Origin: Alphaproteobacteria bacterium | GTDB lineage: Bacteria; Pseudomonadota; Alphaproteobacteria; Rhodobacterales; Rhodobacteraceae | Direction of reading: 5' to 3' | Length of the DNA: 64,000 nt | Assembly: GCA_030427145.1 (NCBI GenBank) | Contig: JAUHWT010000010.1 | Location: 114,910-178,909 of the forward strand | Shown: positions 9,204 to 17,870 of the stretch, one piece after another | Layout: each line of letters begins with the position of its first letter | How positions within the stretch are numbered: the stretch's first letter is position 1 | Made by a program: the position numbers and the translations under genes | The notes under the pieces: generated by a model | What the model saw: the letters and a program-made list of their open reading frames with translations, nothing else | Database searches by the model: none | What the model was told of the DNA's origin: nothing

Positions 9204-9233
9204 GGCCGGGGGGCGTTTTCCCGCTCTCCGGCC
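9204..9233 (+). terminator. Possible stem-loop after the sulfatase gene
   Basis: GGCCGG pairs with CCGGCC across an 18-base interval that itself contains GGG/CCC, starting 8 bases after the sulfatase stop. No T-run follows. It may reduce read-through into the HAD gene. Confidence 0.35.
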
Positions 9234-9354
9234 AGCCACTTTGGCTGGGCCAGGCGTCACCTGGAACCGCGACCGGATACAGAACACCCTCCGGCCGAAG
9301 TTACGATAAAAATGCGGCAAATTTCGCCGCGGTCCCCGGTCGAAGGAATATTTT

Positions 9355-10338
9355 ATGACCCGGATGCCATTTTGCCTCGCAATCGCAGCGGCTTTTTTCA
9401 CAAGCGCAGCCGTCTCCGATCCCCTTCCCTCGTGGAACGACGGAGAGACCAAAACAGCAATTGTCGAATTTGTTGATAGTGTTACCGATCCAGACGCGGA
9501 CACTTACGTACCCGAGCGTGACCGGATCGCCGTATTTGACAATGACGGAACCCTCTGGGCCGAACAGCCTGCCTATTTTCAGGTACTCTATGCTCTCGAT
9601 ATTCTGAAGGAAAAAGCAGCCGCCGATCCGTCGATACTGACCTCCGACGTGCTCAGGGCCGCGAATGACGGCGACATGGAGGGGATGATGGCCAATGGGC
9701 TGGAGGGCCTCCTCGAGATCATCAACATAAGCCATTCGGGCATCACCGCCGAGGATTTCAAGGCGAGCGCCCATGAATGGCTCACCACCACCCCTCATCC
9801 CACGATGGGGATGGAATACGCTGCCATGACCTATCAGCCGATGGTCGAGTTGCTCCGCTATCTGCGCGATGAGGATTTCAAAACATATATCGTGTCCGGC
9901 GGCGGCATTGATTTCATCCGCGCCATCTCGCACGAGGCTTACGGCATTCCGCCCTGGCAGGTCGTGGGAAGCGAGGGCAACGCGTCCTACTCGGCGGAGA
10001 GTGGCACACCGACCATCACCAAGGATGGCGGAATTTCCTTCGTGGATGACAAGGAAGGCAAACCCGTCGGGATCATGAGTCACATTGGTCAGCGCCCCAT
10101 TCTGGCGGGCGGCAATTCCGATGGCGATTTTGCGATGCTGGAATGGACCACGGCAGGCGAAGGGCCACGTTTTGGTCTGCTGATCCATCACACGGATGCC
10201 GAGCGGGAGTTTGCATACGACCGAGAGGGCCATATCGGCGTCCTGAACCGGGGCCTCGATGAGGCTGCGGAGCGTGGCTGGACCCTCGTGGACATGAAAC
10301 AGGACTGGTCCCGGGTCTGGACGGGAGCGTCCGAATGA
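9355..10338 (+). CDS. Exported HAD-family hydrolase
   Basis: 327-residue haloacid dehalogenase-superfamily protein, probably a phosphatase. Motif I is FDNDGTLW (Asp62 nucleophile, Asp64), motif II is the IVSGGG region near residue 182, and the later GNSDGDF block supplies motif IV acidic residues. The N-terminus (MTRMPFCLAIAAAFFTSAAVS) is a Sec signal peptide, so it should act in the periplasm, unlike most HAD phosphatases. It sits 158 bases after the sulfatase and its stop overlaps the moxR start as ATGA. That coupling ties it to the MoxR/VWA operon. Its substrate and its role there are unknown. Confidence 0.86.
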   Translation: MTRMPFCLAIAAAFFTSAAVSDPLPSWNDGETKTAIVEFVDSVTDPDADTYVPERDRIAVFDNDGTLWAEQPAYFQVLYALDILKEKAAADPSILTSDVLRAANDGDMEGMMANGLEGLLEIINISHSGITAEDFKASAHEWLTTTPHPTMGMEYAAMTYQPMVELLRYLRDEDFKTYIVSGGGIDFIRAISHEAYGIPPWQVVGSEGNASYSAESGTPTITKDGGISFVDDKEGKPVGIMSHIGQRPILAGGNSDGDFAMLEWTTAGEGPRFGLLIHHTDAEREFAYDREGHIGVLNRGLDEAAERGWTLVDMKQDWSRVWTGASE

Positions 10339-11327
10339 CAGCGAGAGACCAGATAGACAGCCTGCGCGAGCGCATGGGCACGGCCATCATCGGGCAGCGG
10401 GATGTGATTGACCGGCTGCTGATCGGATTGCTCGCGAACGGCAACCTGCTGGTTGAGGGGCTGCCGGGGCTTGCGAAGACGCGTGCAATCAAGGCTCTGG
10501 CCAAAAACCTCGAATGCGATTTCAGCCGAATTCAGTTCACGCCGGACCTGCTTCCGTCAGATGTTACCGGCACGGAGGTCTATTACCAGTCGGAAGGCGG
10601 CGGGGATTTCCGGTTCGAACCCGGTCCGATTTTTGCCAACATCGTGCTGGCGGACGAGATCAACCGCGCTCCGGCAAAGGTTCAGGCCGCTCTTCTGGAG
10701 GCGATGGAGGAACGTCAGGTGACTGTTGCCGGCACGACCCACGCCATGGAACCACTCTTCATGGTCATGGCGACCCAGAACCCGATTGAGCAGGAGGGCA
10801 CCTACCCCCTGCCCGAGGCGCAGATGGACCGGTTCCTGATGCATGTTCTGATCACCTATCCACCGGTTGAGGACGAGGTCGAGGTGATCCGCCTCGTGCG
10901 CGGCGAGGAGATTGCCGCGAATACCGCGTCCGATGACGCCGGTGCCGCGACTGCAAAGCCGCCCGCGATCCCGCAGGACGCGGTTTTTGCCGCACGTCAG
11001 GAGATCAGTGCCATCCACGTGGCCGAGCCCATGGAACGCTACATGGCGGACCTGGTCGACGTGACACGGAACCCGGACGGCTTCGGCGATGACCTGATAA
11101 ACTGGATCGAGATTGGGGCGAGCCCGCGGGCCTCGCTGGCGCTCGACAAATGTGGACGGACCCATGCCTGGCTTGCCGGGCGTGATTATGTGGATCCGGA
11201 GGACGTAAGGGCCATTGCGCCGGATGTATTCCGTCACCGTCTGAAGCTGACCTATGCCGCGCAGGGCGAGGGAGTGACCCCGGACCGGGTTGTCGAGGAG
11301 ATGATCCGCCAGGTCGCGCTGCCCTGA
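10335..11327 (+). CDS. moxR: MoxR-family AAA+ ATPase
   Basis: 330-residue cytoplasmic AAA+ chaperone-like ATPase. Walker A is EGLPGLAKT (about residues 39-47), Walker B is VLADEINRAP, followed by the MoxR block MATQNPIEQEGTYPLPEAQMDRF and the C-terminal helical lid. MoxR proteins work with von Willebrand A-domain proteins to assemble or activate partner complexes. This gene overlaps the exported HAD gene by four bases and is followed after one base by a DUF58 gene, the classical moxR-DUF58-VWA order. The client is unknown; the upstream sulfatase and HAD hydrolase are candidates from position only. Confidence 0.94.
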   Translation: MTARDQIDSLRERMGTAIIGQRDVIDRLLIGLLANGNLLVEGLPGLAKTRAIKALAKNLECDFSRIQFTPDLLPSDVTGTEVYYQSEGGGDFRFEPGPIFANIVLADEINRAPAKVQAALLEAMEERQVTVAGTTHAMEPLFMVMATQNPIEQEGTYPLPEAQMDRFLMHVLITYPPVEDEVEVIRLVRGEEIAANTASDDAGAATAKPPAIPQDAVFAARQEISAIHVAEPMERYMADLVDVTRNPDGFGDDLINWIEIGASPRASLALDKCGRTHAWLAGRDYVDPEDVRAIAPDVFRHRLKLTYAAQGEGVTPDRVVEEMIRQVALP

Positions 11328-11328
11328 C

Positions 11329-12315
11329 ATGGCGACTTCAGACCACGCGGCACGGGTACGAACGGGAACGGTCCCGGCGACCGCGTCGGCCAGTGAGGTG
11401 GATTCCCGGATCAGCGTCGATCTTGCCCATCTTCGCTCACTCGAAAGCCGCGCAAAAAGCCTGACCTTCCTGCCCCGCCAGCCCGCGCGTTCGGTGCTGA
11501 ACGGGCGCCATGCGTCGCGGCTGCGGGGACGCGGGCTGAATTTCGAGGAACTGCGCAGCTATCTGCCGGGTGACGACGTGCGCTCCATCGACTGGAAAGT
11601 GACCGCGCGCACCGGTAAGCCGCATGTGCGGGTCATGACGGAGGAGAGGGACCGACCATCCCTGATCGTTGTGGACCAGCGCATGTCTATGTTCTTCGGC
11701 TCGGAACTCAACACCAAGGCCGTGACGGCGGCGGAAGCGGCAGCGCTTGCCGCGTTTCGCATTTTGGAACAGGGCGACAGGATCGGCGGCGTGGTGTTCG
11801 GGGATGAGATTGTGGCCGAGATCAGACCCCAGCGCAGCAGAGCCGCGCTGGACCGCCTGCTCATGGCATTGGCTGAGGCAAACGCGCTGCTCCACGCCGA
11901 GGCCCCGGCGGTTGAGCCAATACCGCTCACCCGGATTTTGCAGTCGGTGGCCCGCATGGCCCCGCGAAATCATCTGATCATAATCCTGAGCGACTTCGAT
12001 GTGGTCGATGATCAGACGGAACGGCTCGTTACCGCGATTGCGCGGAGGAATGATCTGGTATTGGGGCTGGTGAGTGATCCGTTTGCGGACAACGTGCCAG
12101 CGGACATGCGTCTGGTGGTGTCGGACGGATCGCTGCAGGCCGAAATTGATACGGGAGACCGGACGGCACATCAACGCCTCGCGGATATGGCGACGGGACG
12201 GCTCGCCACGATACTTGACTGGCAACGGCGTCTGGGCGTTCCGGTTCTGCCACTCTCAGCGGCGGAGGAGACGTTGCCACAAATCCGTCGCCTCATGGGA
12301 TTGAGCCAGAGATGA
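11329..12315 (+). CDS. DUF58 domain-containing protein
   Basis: 328-residue cytoplasmic protein of the DUF58 family found beside moxR. The family block RSYLPGDDVRSIDWKVTARTG is at about residues 77-97, followed by a von Willebrand A-like fold in which the metal-site serines are only partly kept (IVVDQRMSM). No transmembrane segment is visible, unlike some longer DUF58 proteins. It starts one base after moxR and overlaps the next gene by four bases. Members are thought to link MoxR to the membrane VWA proteins; the molecular function is not established. Confidence 0.9.
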   Translation: MATSDHAARVRTGTVPATASASEVDSRISVDLAHLRSLESRAKSLTFLPRQPARSVLNGRHASRLRGRGLNFEELRSYLPGDDVRSIDWKVTARTGKPHVRVMTEERDRPSLIVVDQRMSMFFGSELNTKAVTAAEAAALAAFRILEQGDRIGGVVFGDEIVAEIRPQRSRAALDRLLMALAEANALLHAEAPAVEPIPLTRILQSVARMAPRNHLIIILSDFDVVDDQTERLVTAIARRNDLVLGLVSDPFADNVPADMRLVVSDGSLQAEIDTGDRTAHQRLADMATGRLATILDWQRRLGVPVLPLSAAEETLPQIRRLMGLSQR

Positions 12316-12791
12316 ACGGGGAAGACAACCAGACTACGGACACGTTAATTGACCTGCTCAACCAGTTGGCGGAGCCGGAACAGCCCGCACCGGTATCGAT
12401 GGTACCCCAGACCGCCGGCTGGCTGGTCCTCGCCATACTGATATTGGTTTTGGTGACGTATTTGATCTTTCGGTTCTGGCGTCGCTGGCGGGCTGCGGCC
12501 TATCGCCGGGCCGCGGTGGATGAACTGGCCCAGGCGGGTGATGATCCGGCTGCGGTGGCGGACGTTCTGCGGCGCACCGCCCTTGCGGCTTGGCCGAGGT
12601 CGAAGGTCGCCGGTCTGACCGGTGGTGACTGGCTTGCATTTCTGGACGCAACCGGAGACGGCGGGTTCTCCGATGGGCCGGGGCGGTCCATAGTCCATGC
12701 GCCCTATGGACTTGGGGCGAGACCCGTTCCCGGGTTGGGCGAGGCGGCAAAGCGCTGGGTTCGGCGGCATAAGGTGGAGGATCCGACATGA
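12312..12791 (+). CDS. DUF4381 domain-containing membrane protein
   Basis: 159-residue protein with one transmembrane segment (about residues 36-57) followed by a basic RFWRRWRAAAYRR stretch and a soluble helical region. This matches the DUF4381 family, which occurs almost only within MoxR/VWA operons. It overlaps both neighbouring genes by four bases (ATGA junctions), so its synthesis is coupled to the DUF58 and BatA proteins. It is presumably a small membrane scaffold of the complex. The function has not been shown directly. Confidence 0.85.
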   Translation: MNGEDNQTTDTLIDLLNQLAEPEQPAPVSMVPQTAGWLVLAILILVLVTYLIFRFWRRWRAAAYRRAAVDELAQAGDDPAAVADVLRRTALAAWPRSKVAGLTGGDWLAFLDATGDGGFSDGPGRSIVHAPYGLGARPVPGLGEAAKRWVRRHKVEDPT

Positions 12792-13771
12792 TGTCCCTCG
12801 GCGCTCCATATGCTTTGATACTATTTCCCCTGCCCCTGCTGGTGATGTGGCTGGTGCCGCCGCGCCGGGAGCGTGTGCCTGCGCTGCGTTTTCCATTCTT
12901 TCGCAGGATCGTTGATGCGGCCGGCGCGGAATCCGGTCCGGGAGCCATTGTTATGGCCCGAACCCGCCTGCAACTCACGGCGGCAGCGCTGATCTGGTGT
13001 CTGTCGGTTTTGGCCGTGGCACAGCCCGAACGGGTTGGAGAGCCCGTCGAGATTACAAAGGCGGCGCGTGACGTGGTGCTCGCTATCGACATTTCGGGAT
13101 CAATGGATGCGCGCGATTTTGCGACGCCGGACGGCCAGTCGAAACAGCGGCTTGAAGGCGTGCGGGACGTGGTCAGCGCCTTTGTTAAGGGGCGCGAGGG
13201 CGACCGAATGGCTCTGATCGTTTTCGGGTCCAAAGCCTATGTTCAGGCACCGCTGACGGAAGATCTTCAGACCATAACCGCGCTGCTCGACCGCACTGAG
13301 GTTGGAATGGCCGGGCCGCATACGGCGCTGGGCGACGCCATTGGCCTCGCGATCCGCACCTTTGAGGCCAGTGAGATTGAACAACGGCTGCTGATCCTTC
13401 TGTCCGACGGCAGCGATACGGCGAGCCGTATGAGCCCGGTCAATGCAGCCGAGATTGCCGCGGGTGAGGACGTCGAAATTCACACCATTGGGGTGGGCGA
13501 TCCGGACGCCACCGGCGAGGACCGCGTGGATCTCGTTACGCTTGAGGACATCGCGTCGCGGACCGGCGGGGAATTTTTCTTTGCGGGCGATGAGGCGGCG
13601 TTGCGGACGGTTTATGAACGTATTGATGAGCTGTCGCCACGGGAGGTGGAGACCCTGTCCTACCGGCCGCGTCAGTCGCTCGCCTGGATCCCAATGGGCG
13701 CGGCCGCGCTGATCGGGCTTTTCACGGTGATGTACCTGTCCCTCACCTCCCGGCGGGGGGCGGCAGCATGA
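12788..13771 (+). CDS. batA: Membrane VWA-domain protein, BatA-like
   Basis: 327-residue protein with N-terminal hydrophobic segments (about residues 8-22 and 62-78), a von Willebrand A domain and a C-terminal transmembrane helix (about 300-320). The metal-ion-dependent adhesion site is intact: AIDISGSM gives Asp101-x-Ser103-x-Ser105, with the later Thr in GPHTALGDA and Asp in LLSDGSDT. This is the topology of BatA, with the VWA domain facing the periplasm. It overlaps the DUF4381 and batB/C genes by four bases each. It is the only VWA protein in this operon with a complete metal site. Confidence 0.9.
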   Translation: MMSLGAPYALILFPLPLLVMWLVPPRRERVPALRFPFFRRIVDAAGAESGPGAIVMARTRLQLTAAALIWCLSVLAVAQPERVGEPVEITKAARDVVLAIDISGSMDARDFATPDGQSKQRLEGVRDVVSAFVKGREGDRMALIVFGSKAYVQAPLTEDLQTITALLDRTEVGMAGPHTALGDAIGLAIRTFEASEIEQRLLILLSDGSDTASRMSPVNAAEIAAGEDVEIHTIGVGDPDATGEDRVDLVTLEDIASRTGGEFFFAGDEAALRTVYERIDELSPREVETLSYRPRQSLAWIPMGAAALIGLFTVMYLSLTSRRGAAA

Positions 13772-15339
13772 GTTCGTTTGAGATCGCCATCGGCGCGTTT
13801 CATTTCATCAGGCCGTATTGCCTGCTCCTTGTCCCCGTCATTGCCTGGGTCTGGTGGCGCATCCGGCGTCAACATCAGCGGCGCGACATGCCGACCGACC
13901 ACATCGCGCCGCACCTGCGCGAGGCCCTGACGGTCGGGAACGCGGGCGGTCGCCGGATCATGCCAATAGACGGGGTCGCGCTGGCCCTGGCGCTGCTCGC
14001 TACTGGTGCGGCCGGACCAACCTGGTCGAGGATGCCCGACCCGTTTGTGGCCCAGTCCGCGCCGGTGGTTGTGGTGCTGAAAGTGGTGCCATCCATGGAG
14101 GAAACGGACATTGCGCCCTCCCGGCTCGAGCGGGCGAAACAGAAAATTCGCGATCTGCTGTCATTGCGTGCGGGCGCCCGTACCGCTCTGCTGGCCTATG
14201 CCGGGAGCACGCACAGTGTCGTGCCCATGACCGAGGATCCGGATGTCATGACGCCCTATCTGGCCGGTCTGACGCCTGACATCATGCCGCGGGACGGAGC
14301 ACTGGCGGCGGATGCGCTTGTGCTGGCTGAGGAAATGTTGGCCTCAGAGGCGGCCCCCGGTGGGATCCTGTTTGTAACGGACAGTCTGGACCCGGCGGAT
14401 GTTTCGGCACTGGATGCCAGTGAGCATCCGGTTGCGGTGCTGGAAATGCTGCCCGGGGGAACCGCTGACCGTGGTCTTGACGCGCTGACCTCCGTTCAGG
14501 TCGTCCGCGCGACCCCCAATGACGGGGACATAAGGCGAATCGACAGCCTGCTGAATGCCGCGTACCGACAGGCGATGCTGGAAAATGCGGACCAGCCCTG
14601 GCTGGACCGCGGACACCTTCTTGCCTGGCCGGTGGCGCTTCTGACGCTTCTGTGGTTCCGGCGGGGTTGGACGATGCGGTGGAGCGTCATCTTTCTGGCC
14701 TGGGGCGTCACATCGCATGACCCGGCCCATGCTGATGGACTGGCCGTCTGGTTCTTCACCCCGGACCAGCAGGGAAACATGGCGTTTGAGGACCGGGATT
14801 TCTCGCGGGCTGCGGAACTTTTCACCGACCCGCTCTGGCGCGGATACGCCCTCTACCGGGATGGTCAGTACGATGCTGCGGTTGAAGTTCTAGACCGTGT
14901 TGAAACGGCCCAGGCCGCCTTCATCCAGGGCATGGCCCAGATCAAGTCGCGAGCCTATCGCGACGGTGTGAGATCGTTTGAAACGGTTCTGGACCGCGAT
15001 CCCGAATACCCGAATGCCACCGAAAATCTGGAGTTGGCCAACCGCATTGTCACCTATGTTGAGGAAACCCGGGCGCAGTCGGATACCGGCGAGGACTCGG
15101 GCATCGGAGCCGACGATGTCGTTCTGGACAACGAGTCCAATATGGGTGCCGACACGGAAATGGAAGCGCCCCAGGAGGGCGGATCCGGGCTTTTGACCAC
15201 TGAACAGTGGATGAACACGGTGGACACGCGTACCGGCGATTTTCTGCGTCAGAGGTTTGCAGTTGAGGCGACGCGCGGGGAAAGCTCAGGAAGCGGTGAA
15301 GCAGCAGAAACCCCGGAAGCGGAGGTTGACGGCGAATGA
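13768..15339 (+). CDS. VWA/TPR membrane protein, BatB-BatC fusion-like
   Basis: 523-residue protein combining a BatB-like VWA domain (about residues 95-230) flanked by transmembrane helices (about 18-32, 70-84, 286-300 and 307-325) with a periplasmic TPR-like region (about 340-430) like BatC. The expected metal motif Asp-x-Ser-x-Ser is replaced by LKVVPSM (Lys105, Val107, Ser109), so metal binding is probably lost. The C-terminal ~90 residues are acidic and low in complexity. It is coupled to batA and batD by four-base overlaps. Fusion of BatB and BatC occurs in proteobacterial Bat operons, so architecture alone is not strange. Confidence 0.86.
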   Translation: MSSFEIAIGAFHFIRPYCLLLVPVIAWVWWRIRRQHQRRDMPTDHIAPHLREALTVGNAGGRRIMPIDGVALALALLATGAAGPTWSRMPDPFVAQSAPVVVVLKVVPSMEETDIAPSRLERAKQKIRDLLSLRAGARTALLAYAGSTHSVVPMTEDPDVMTPYLAGLTPDIMPRDGALAADALVLAEEMLASEAAPGGILFVTDSLDPADVSALDASEHPVAVLEMLPGGTADRGLDALTSVQVVRATPNDGDIRRIDSLLNAAYRQAMLENADQPWLDRGHLLAWPVALLTLLWFRRGWTMRWSVIFLAWGVTSHDPAHADGLAVWFFTPDQQGNMAFEDRDFSRAAELFTDPLWRGYALYRDGQYDAAVEVLDRVETAQAAFIQGMAQIKSRAYRDGVRSFETVLDRDPEYPNATENLELANRIVTYVEETRAQSDTGEDSGIGADDVVLDNESNMGADTEMEAPQEGGSGLLTTEQWMNTVDTRTGDFLRQRFAVEATRGESSGSGEAAETPEAEVDGE

Positions 15340-16643
15340 AAAAGCTGGCGCTCATCACGGTTATGATGCTGCTGGCGCCACTGGCAAACGCTCAGGAAGA
15401 GAATGCCGGCGCGGAAGAAATCCTGATCGAGGCGGAAAACGGCCAGGCGGTTCTTGAGGTTTCCTTTCCGGAGACCGAGGCGATACCCGGCCAGCCTTTG
15501 GAACTGCGTCTGACGGTTCTTGTCCCGACCTATCTGCCCAGCCCGCCGGTTTGGCCGGGACTGGAGGCGCCCAATCTGCTGATACGGCTTCCGAGCAGAT
15601 CGACCAATCCGCGCAGCGCTCCGGTGGATGGTGAGACATGGAATGGAGTATCCAGGCTCTACCGGATTTCACCGATGGTTCCAGGCGACTTTTTCATCCC
15701 GCCGCAGGAGGTCACGGTCACTTATGCCGATCCGGACACAAATGAACCGGTGACGGCGACGCTGAACACACCGGAGCTCGGGTTTGCCGGGGTCCTGCCT
15801 GCCGGGGCCGAAAACCTCGATCCATTCGTCGCCGCTGCATCGCTTGAACTGGAGCAGACGGTGGATGGAGATCCCGCCGGGATGACACCGGGAGACAGCG
15901 TCAAAAGGACCATAGTTGCAAAGGTGTCCGGCACATCCCCGATGTTCCTGCCGGCATTGATGACGCAGGCGCAGATCGAGGGAGTGGCCGCCTATCCCGA
16001 TGAGCCGGTGATGACGGAGACGGAAGACCGGGGCGAGATTGGCGGAACGCGCACCGAAAGCACGACCTTCGTCGCGGAAGGCGGCGGAAGTGGCGAGGTG
16101 CCCCCGGTCACGGTTGAATGGTACAATCTGGAAACGGAGACTGTGGAGACCGCGACAGTTGAGGGGTTTTCCATCTCGGTTGACGGGCCGCCAGCCAAGA
16201 GCGACGAACCGCCGCGGGACTGGCGCCTTTTGGCTCTGGCCGGAATTGCAGGTTTGATAACCGTTGCGATAGTCGCGGTACTGTTCCGTAGGTTTCGGGA
16301 GCCGGTCTCACAGCACTTCGCGGAACGCCGTGAAGCACGCCTCGCATCGGAGGAGCATGCGTGGAGACAACTGCACAAAGCCCTGGCAGACAGAGACGCG
16401 GCCGCGTTGCGTCCCACGCTCGACGTCTGGGCTGGGCGGGTCCGCGGATCTGACCCGCGGCAGAGGCAGGGTGTTCAGAAGGCACTGATCGCGTTGGGAG
16501 CGGCGAAATATGGCCGGGGTGCGACGGGATCCAATAGCGATGCGTGGCGCATGCTCAACGATGCGCTGACTGCGGCGCGGAAGACGGCACGGCATGAGAC
16601 GGCTACCGCGGCTGCCCTGCCCGGACTAAACCAGCGGGTCTGA
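15336..16643 (+). CDS. batD: BatD-like exported membrane protein
   Basis: 435-residue protein with a Sec signal peptide (MKKLALITVMMLLAPLANA), a long beta-rich periplasmic region (about 25-280) and a transmembrane helix at about residues 290-312, then a cytoplasmic helical tail of ~120 residues. The early PGQPLELRLTVLVPTY and later PGDSVKRTIVAKVSG segments are repeated BatD-type beta-sandwich modules. BatD proteins are the last member of Bat (Bacteroides aerotolerance) operons. The role is uncertain even in studied organisms. It is the final coupled gene of the operon; the next gene has its own leader. Confidence 0.84.
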   Translation: MKKLALITVMMLLAPLANAQEENAGAEEILIEAENGQAVLEVSFPETEAIPGQPLELRLTVLVPTYLPSPPVWPGLEAPNLLIRLPSRSTNPRSAPVDGETWNGVSRLYRISPMVPGDFFIPPQEVTVTYADPDTNEPVTATLNTPELGFAGVLPAGAENLDPFVAAASLELEQTVDGDPAGMTPGDSVKRTIVAKVSGTSPMFLPALMTQAQIEGVAAYPDEPVMTETEDRGEIGGTRTESTTFVAEGGGSGEVPPVTVEWYNLETETVETATVEGFSISVDGPPAKSDEPPRDWRLLALAGIAGLITVAIVAVLFRRFREPVSQHFAERREARLASEEHAWRQLHKALADRDAAALRPTLDVWAGRVRGSDPRQRQGVQKALIALGAAKYGRGATGSNSDAWRMLNDALTAARKTARHETATAAALPGLNQRV

Positions 16644-16700
16644 AGGCCGATTTGCAGCAACCGATGATTGCAAGGGGCTTCACAGAAAGAAGAGGCCGGC

Positions 16701-16732
16701 TAGTCCATTAGTATGTTTGTGTGAATGGACTA
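16701..16732. other. Stem-loop between batD and the coiled-coil protein gene
   Basis: TAGTCCATT and AATGGACTA form a perfect 9-bp stem around a 14-base loop, in the 178-base gap before the next ATG. No T-run follows. It may be an operator or an RNA hairpin. Confidence 0.45.
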
Positions 16733-16821
16733 ACCATAGTACTCTCGGGGAAGTTCACGACCCGACGTAGTACCTGAGCGCGGCCGGGCAGAAACAGGTG
16801 ACAAAAAGGGGGGAATTACTC

Positions 16822-17817
16822 ATGTCGCAACAGTCAATTCTGTTCGGAGCGGGAGGCGCCGTCGTCGGGCTGATTGCCGGTATTCTGTTCAGCGGGGGGC
16901 CCGGTGAGGAGGACATCAGTTCAGCGGTTTCCGAAGCACTTGCTCCGGGCCAGGAGGCGGCCGAACAAACCGCAAGCGCGCAACAGGAGGCCATAGCCGC
17001 ACTGAACAAACGAATTGCGGCACTCGAAGCCTCCATGCCGGAAGCGGGCGCGGTAACCGAACAGATTCACGCGGCAATGGATGAGAAGTTGTCGGGCCTG
17101 ACCGGCGAGCTTTCCGCCGCAATTTCCAATGCCACGGATCAGCAGAAAGCGGCGTTTGACTCGGCAATGGCCGAAATTACCTCCGGCCTTGAACAGAGCG
17201 CACAGGCGGCAGCCGCAGCCGTAGCGTCCACTGCTGGTCCATCCGGAGATGGTGACATTACCGAGGCCGACGGCGTGGCGGTGAGCGATCCATTGAAACC
17301 GGGGCAGACAGCCATGTTCGCTGATGGCAAGATCCGTGCCTTCGTATCAAGGCTCGACCCGAGCGGTGGCTCCGTGCGCATGGTTATAAACCAGGAACCG
17401 GTCAGCCTCGGCGCCGGTGGTTCGACGCCGGTAAGTTTCGATGGAATGAACTGCTCCATTGTTGTACTCGGCATGACGGATGACGGCGCAAAGATCGGCT
17501 CAGACTGCGATTCCGCGCAACCTGCCGAAAGCTCCGGTCAGGCTGATGCCGGTGCATCGGATGGCGGAGTGCCTCCGGCCCCTGAAGATGGTTTCCGTCC
17601 GGGGACCGTAGCGCAGCTTGCTGACGGGGCGCTGCGGGTCTTTGTGTCGGGCCTGTCCGCCGATGGCTCCGCCGCACGGATCGCAGTGAACGGGGTGACG
17701 ACCCAACTCGTTTCGGCCGGCGAGAGCGTCGAAGTGACCTCGGGTGACCAGTCCTGCAACCTGACGGTTACGGGTGTCGGCAACGGCATGGTTGGCTTGG
17801 AGGGCTCCTGCGGCTGA
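16822..17817 (+). CDS. Membrane-anchored coiled-coil protein with duplicated C-terminal domain
   Basis: 331 residues; I do not recognise a named family. An N-terminal glycine-rich transmembrane segment (about residues 6-25) is followed by an Ala/Glu-rich coiled coil (about 30-130) and two similar ~72-residue units, 158-229 and 258-330. Each begins with [LF]-x-PG-x-x-A-x-x-ADG and ends with a cysteine, and has one internal cysteine, so each could hold one disulfide if periplasmic. The ATG at 16822 follows GGGGGGAATTACTC; a GTG eight codons upstream lacks a site. It lies downstream of the Bat operon in the same direction and may be its partner. Function unknown. Confidence 0.75.
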   Translation: MSQQSILFGAGGAVVGLIAGILFSGGPGEEDISSAVSEALAPGQEAAEQTASAQQEAIAALNKRIAALEASMPEAGAVTEQIHAAMDEKLSGLTGELSAAISNATDQQKAAFDSAMAEITSGLEQSAQAAAAAVASTAGPSGDGDITEADGVAVSDPLKPGQTAMFADGKIRAFVSRLDPSGGSVRMVINQEPVSLGAGGSTPVSFDGMNCSIVVLGMTDDGAKIGSDCDSAQPAESSGQADAGASDGGVPPAPEDGFRPGTVAQLADGALRVFVSGLSADGSAARIAVNGVTTQLVSAGESVEVTSGDQSCNLTVTGVGNGMVGLEGSCG

Positions 17818-17870
17818 GGCCAAAATGATTGCGGTCTGTATCCGGAGTAATCCCGGGTACAGGTCACGGT

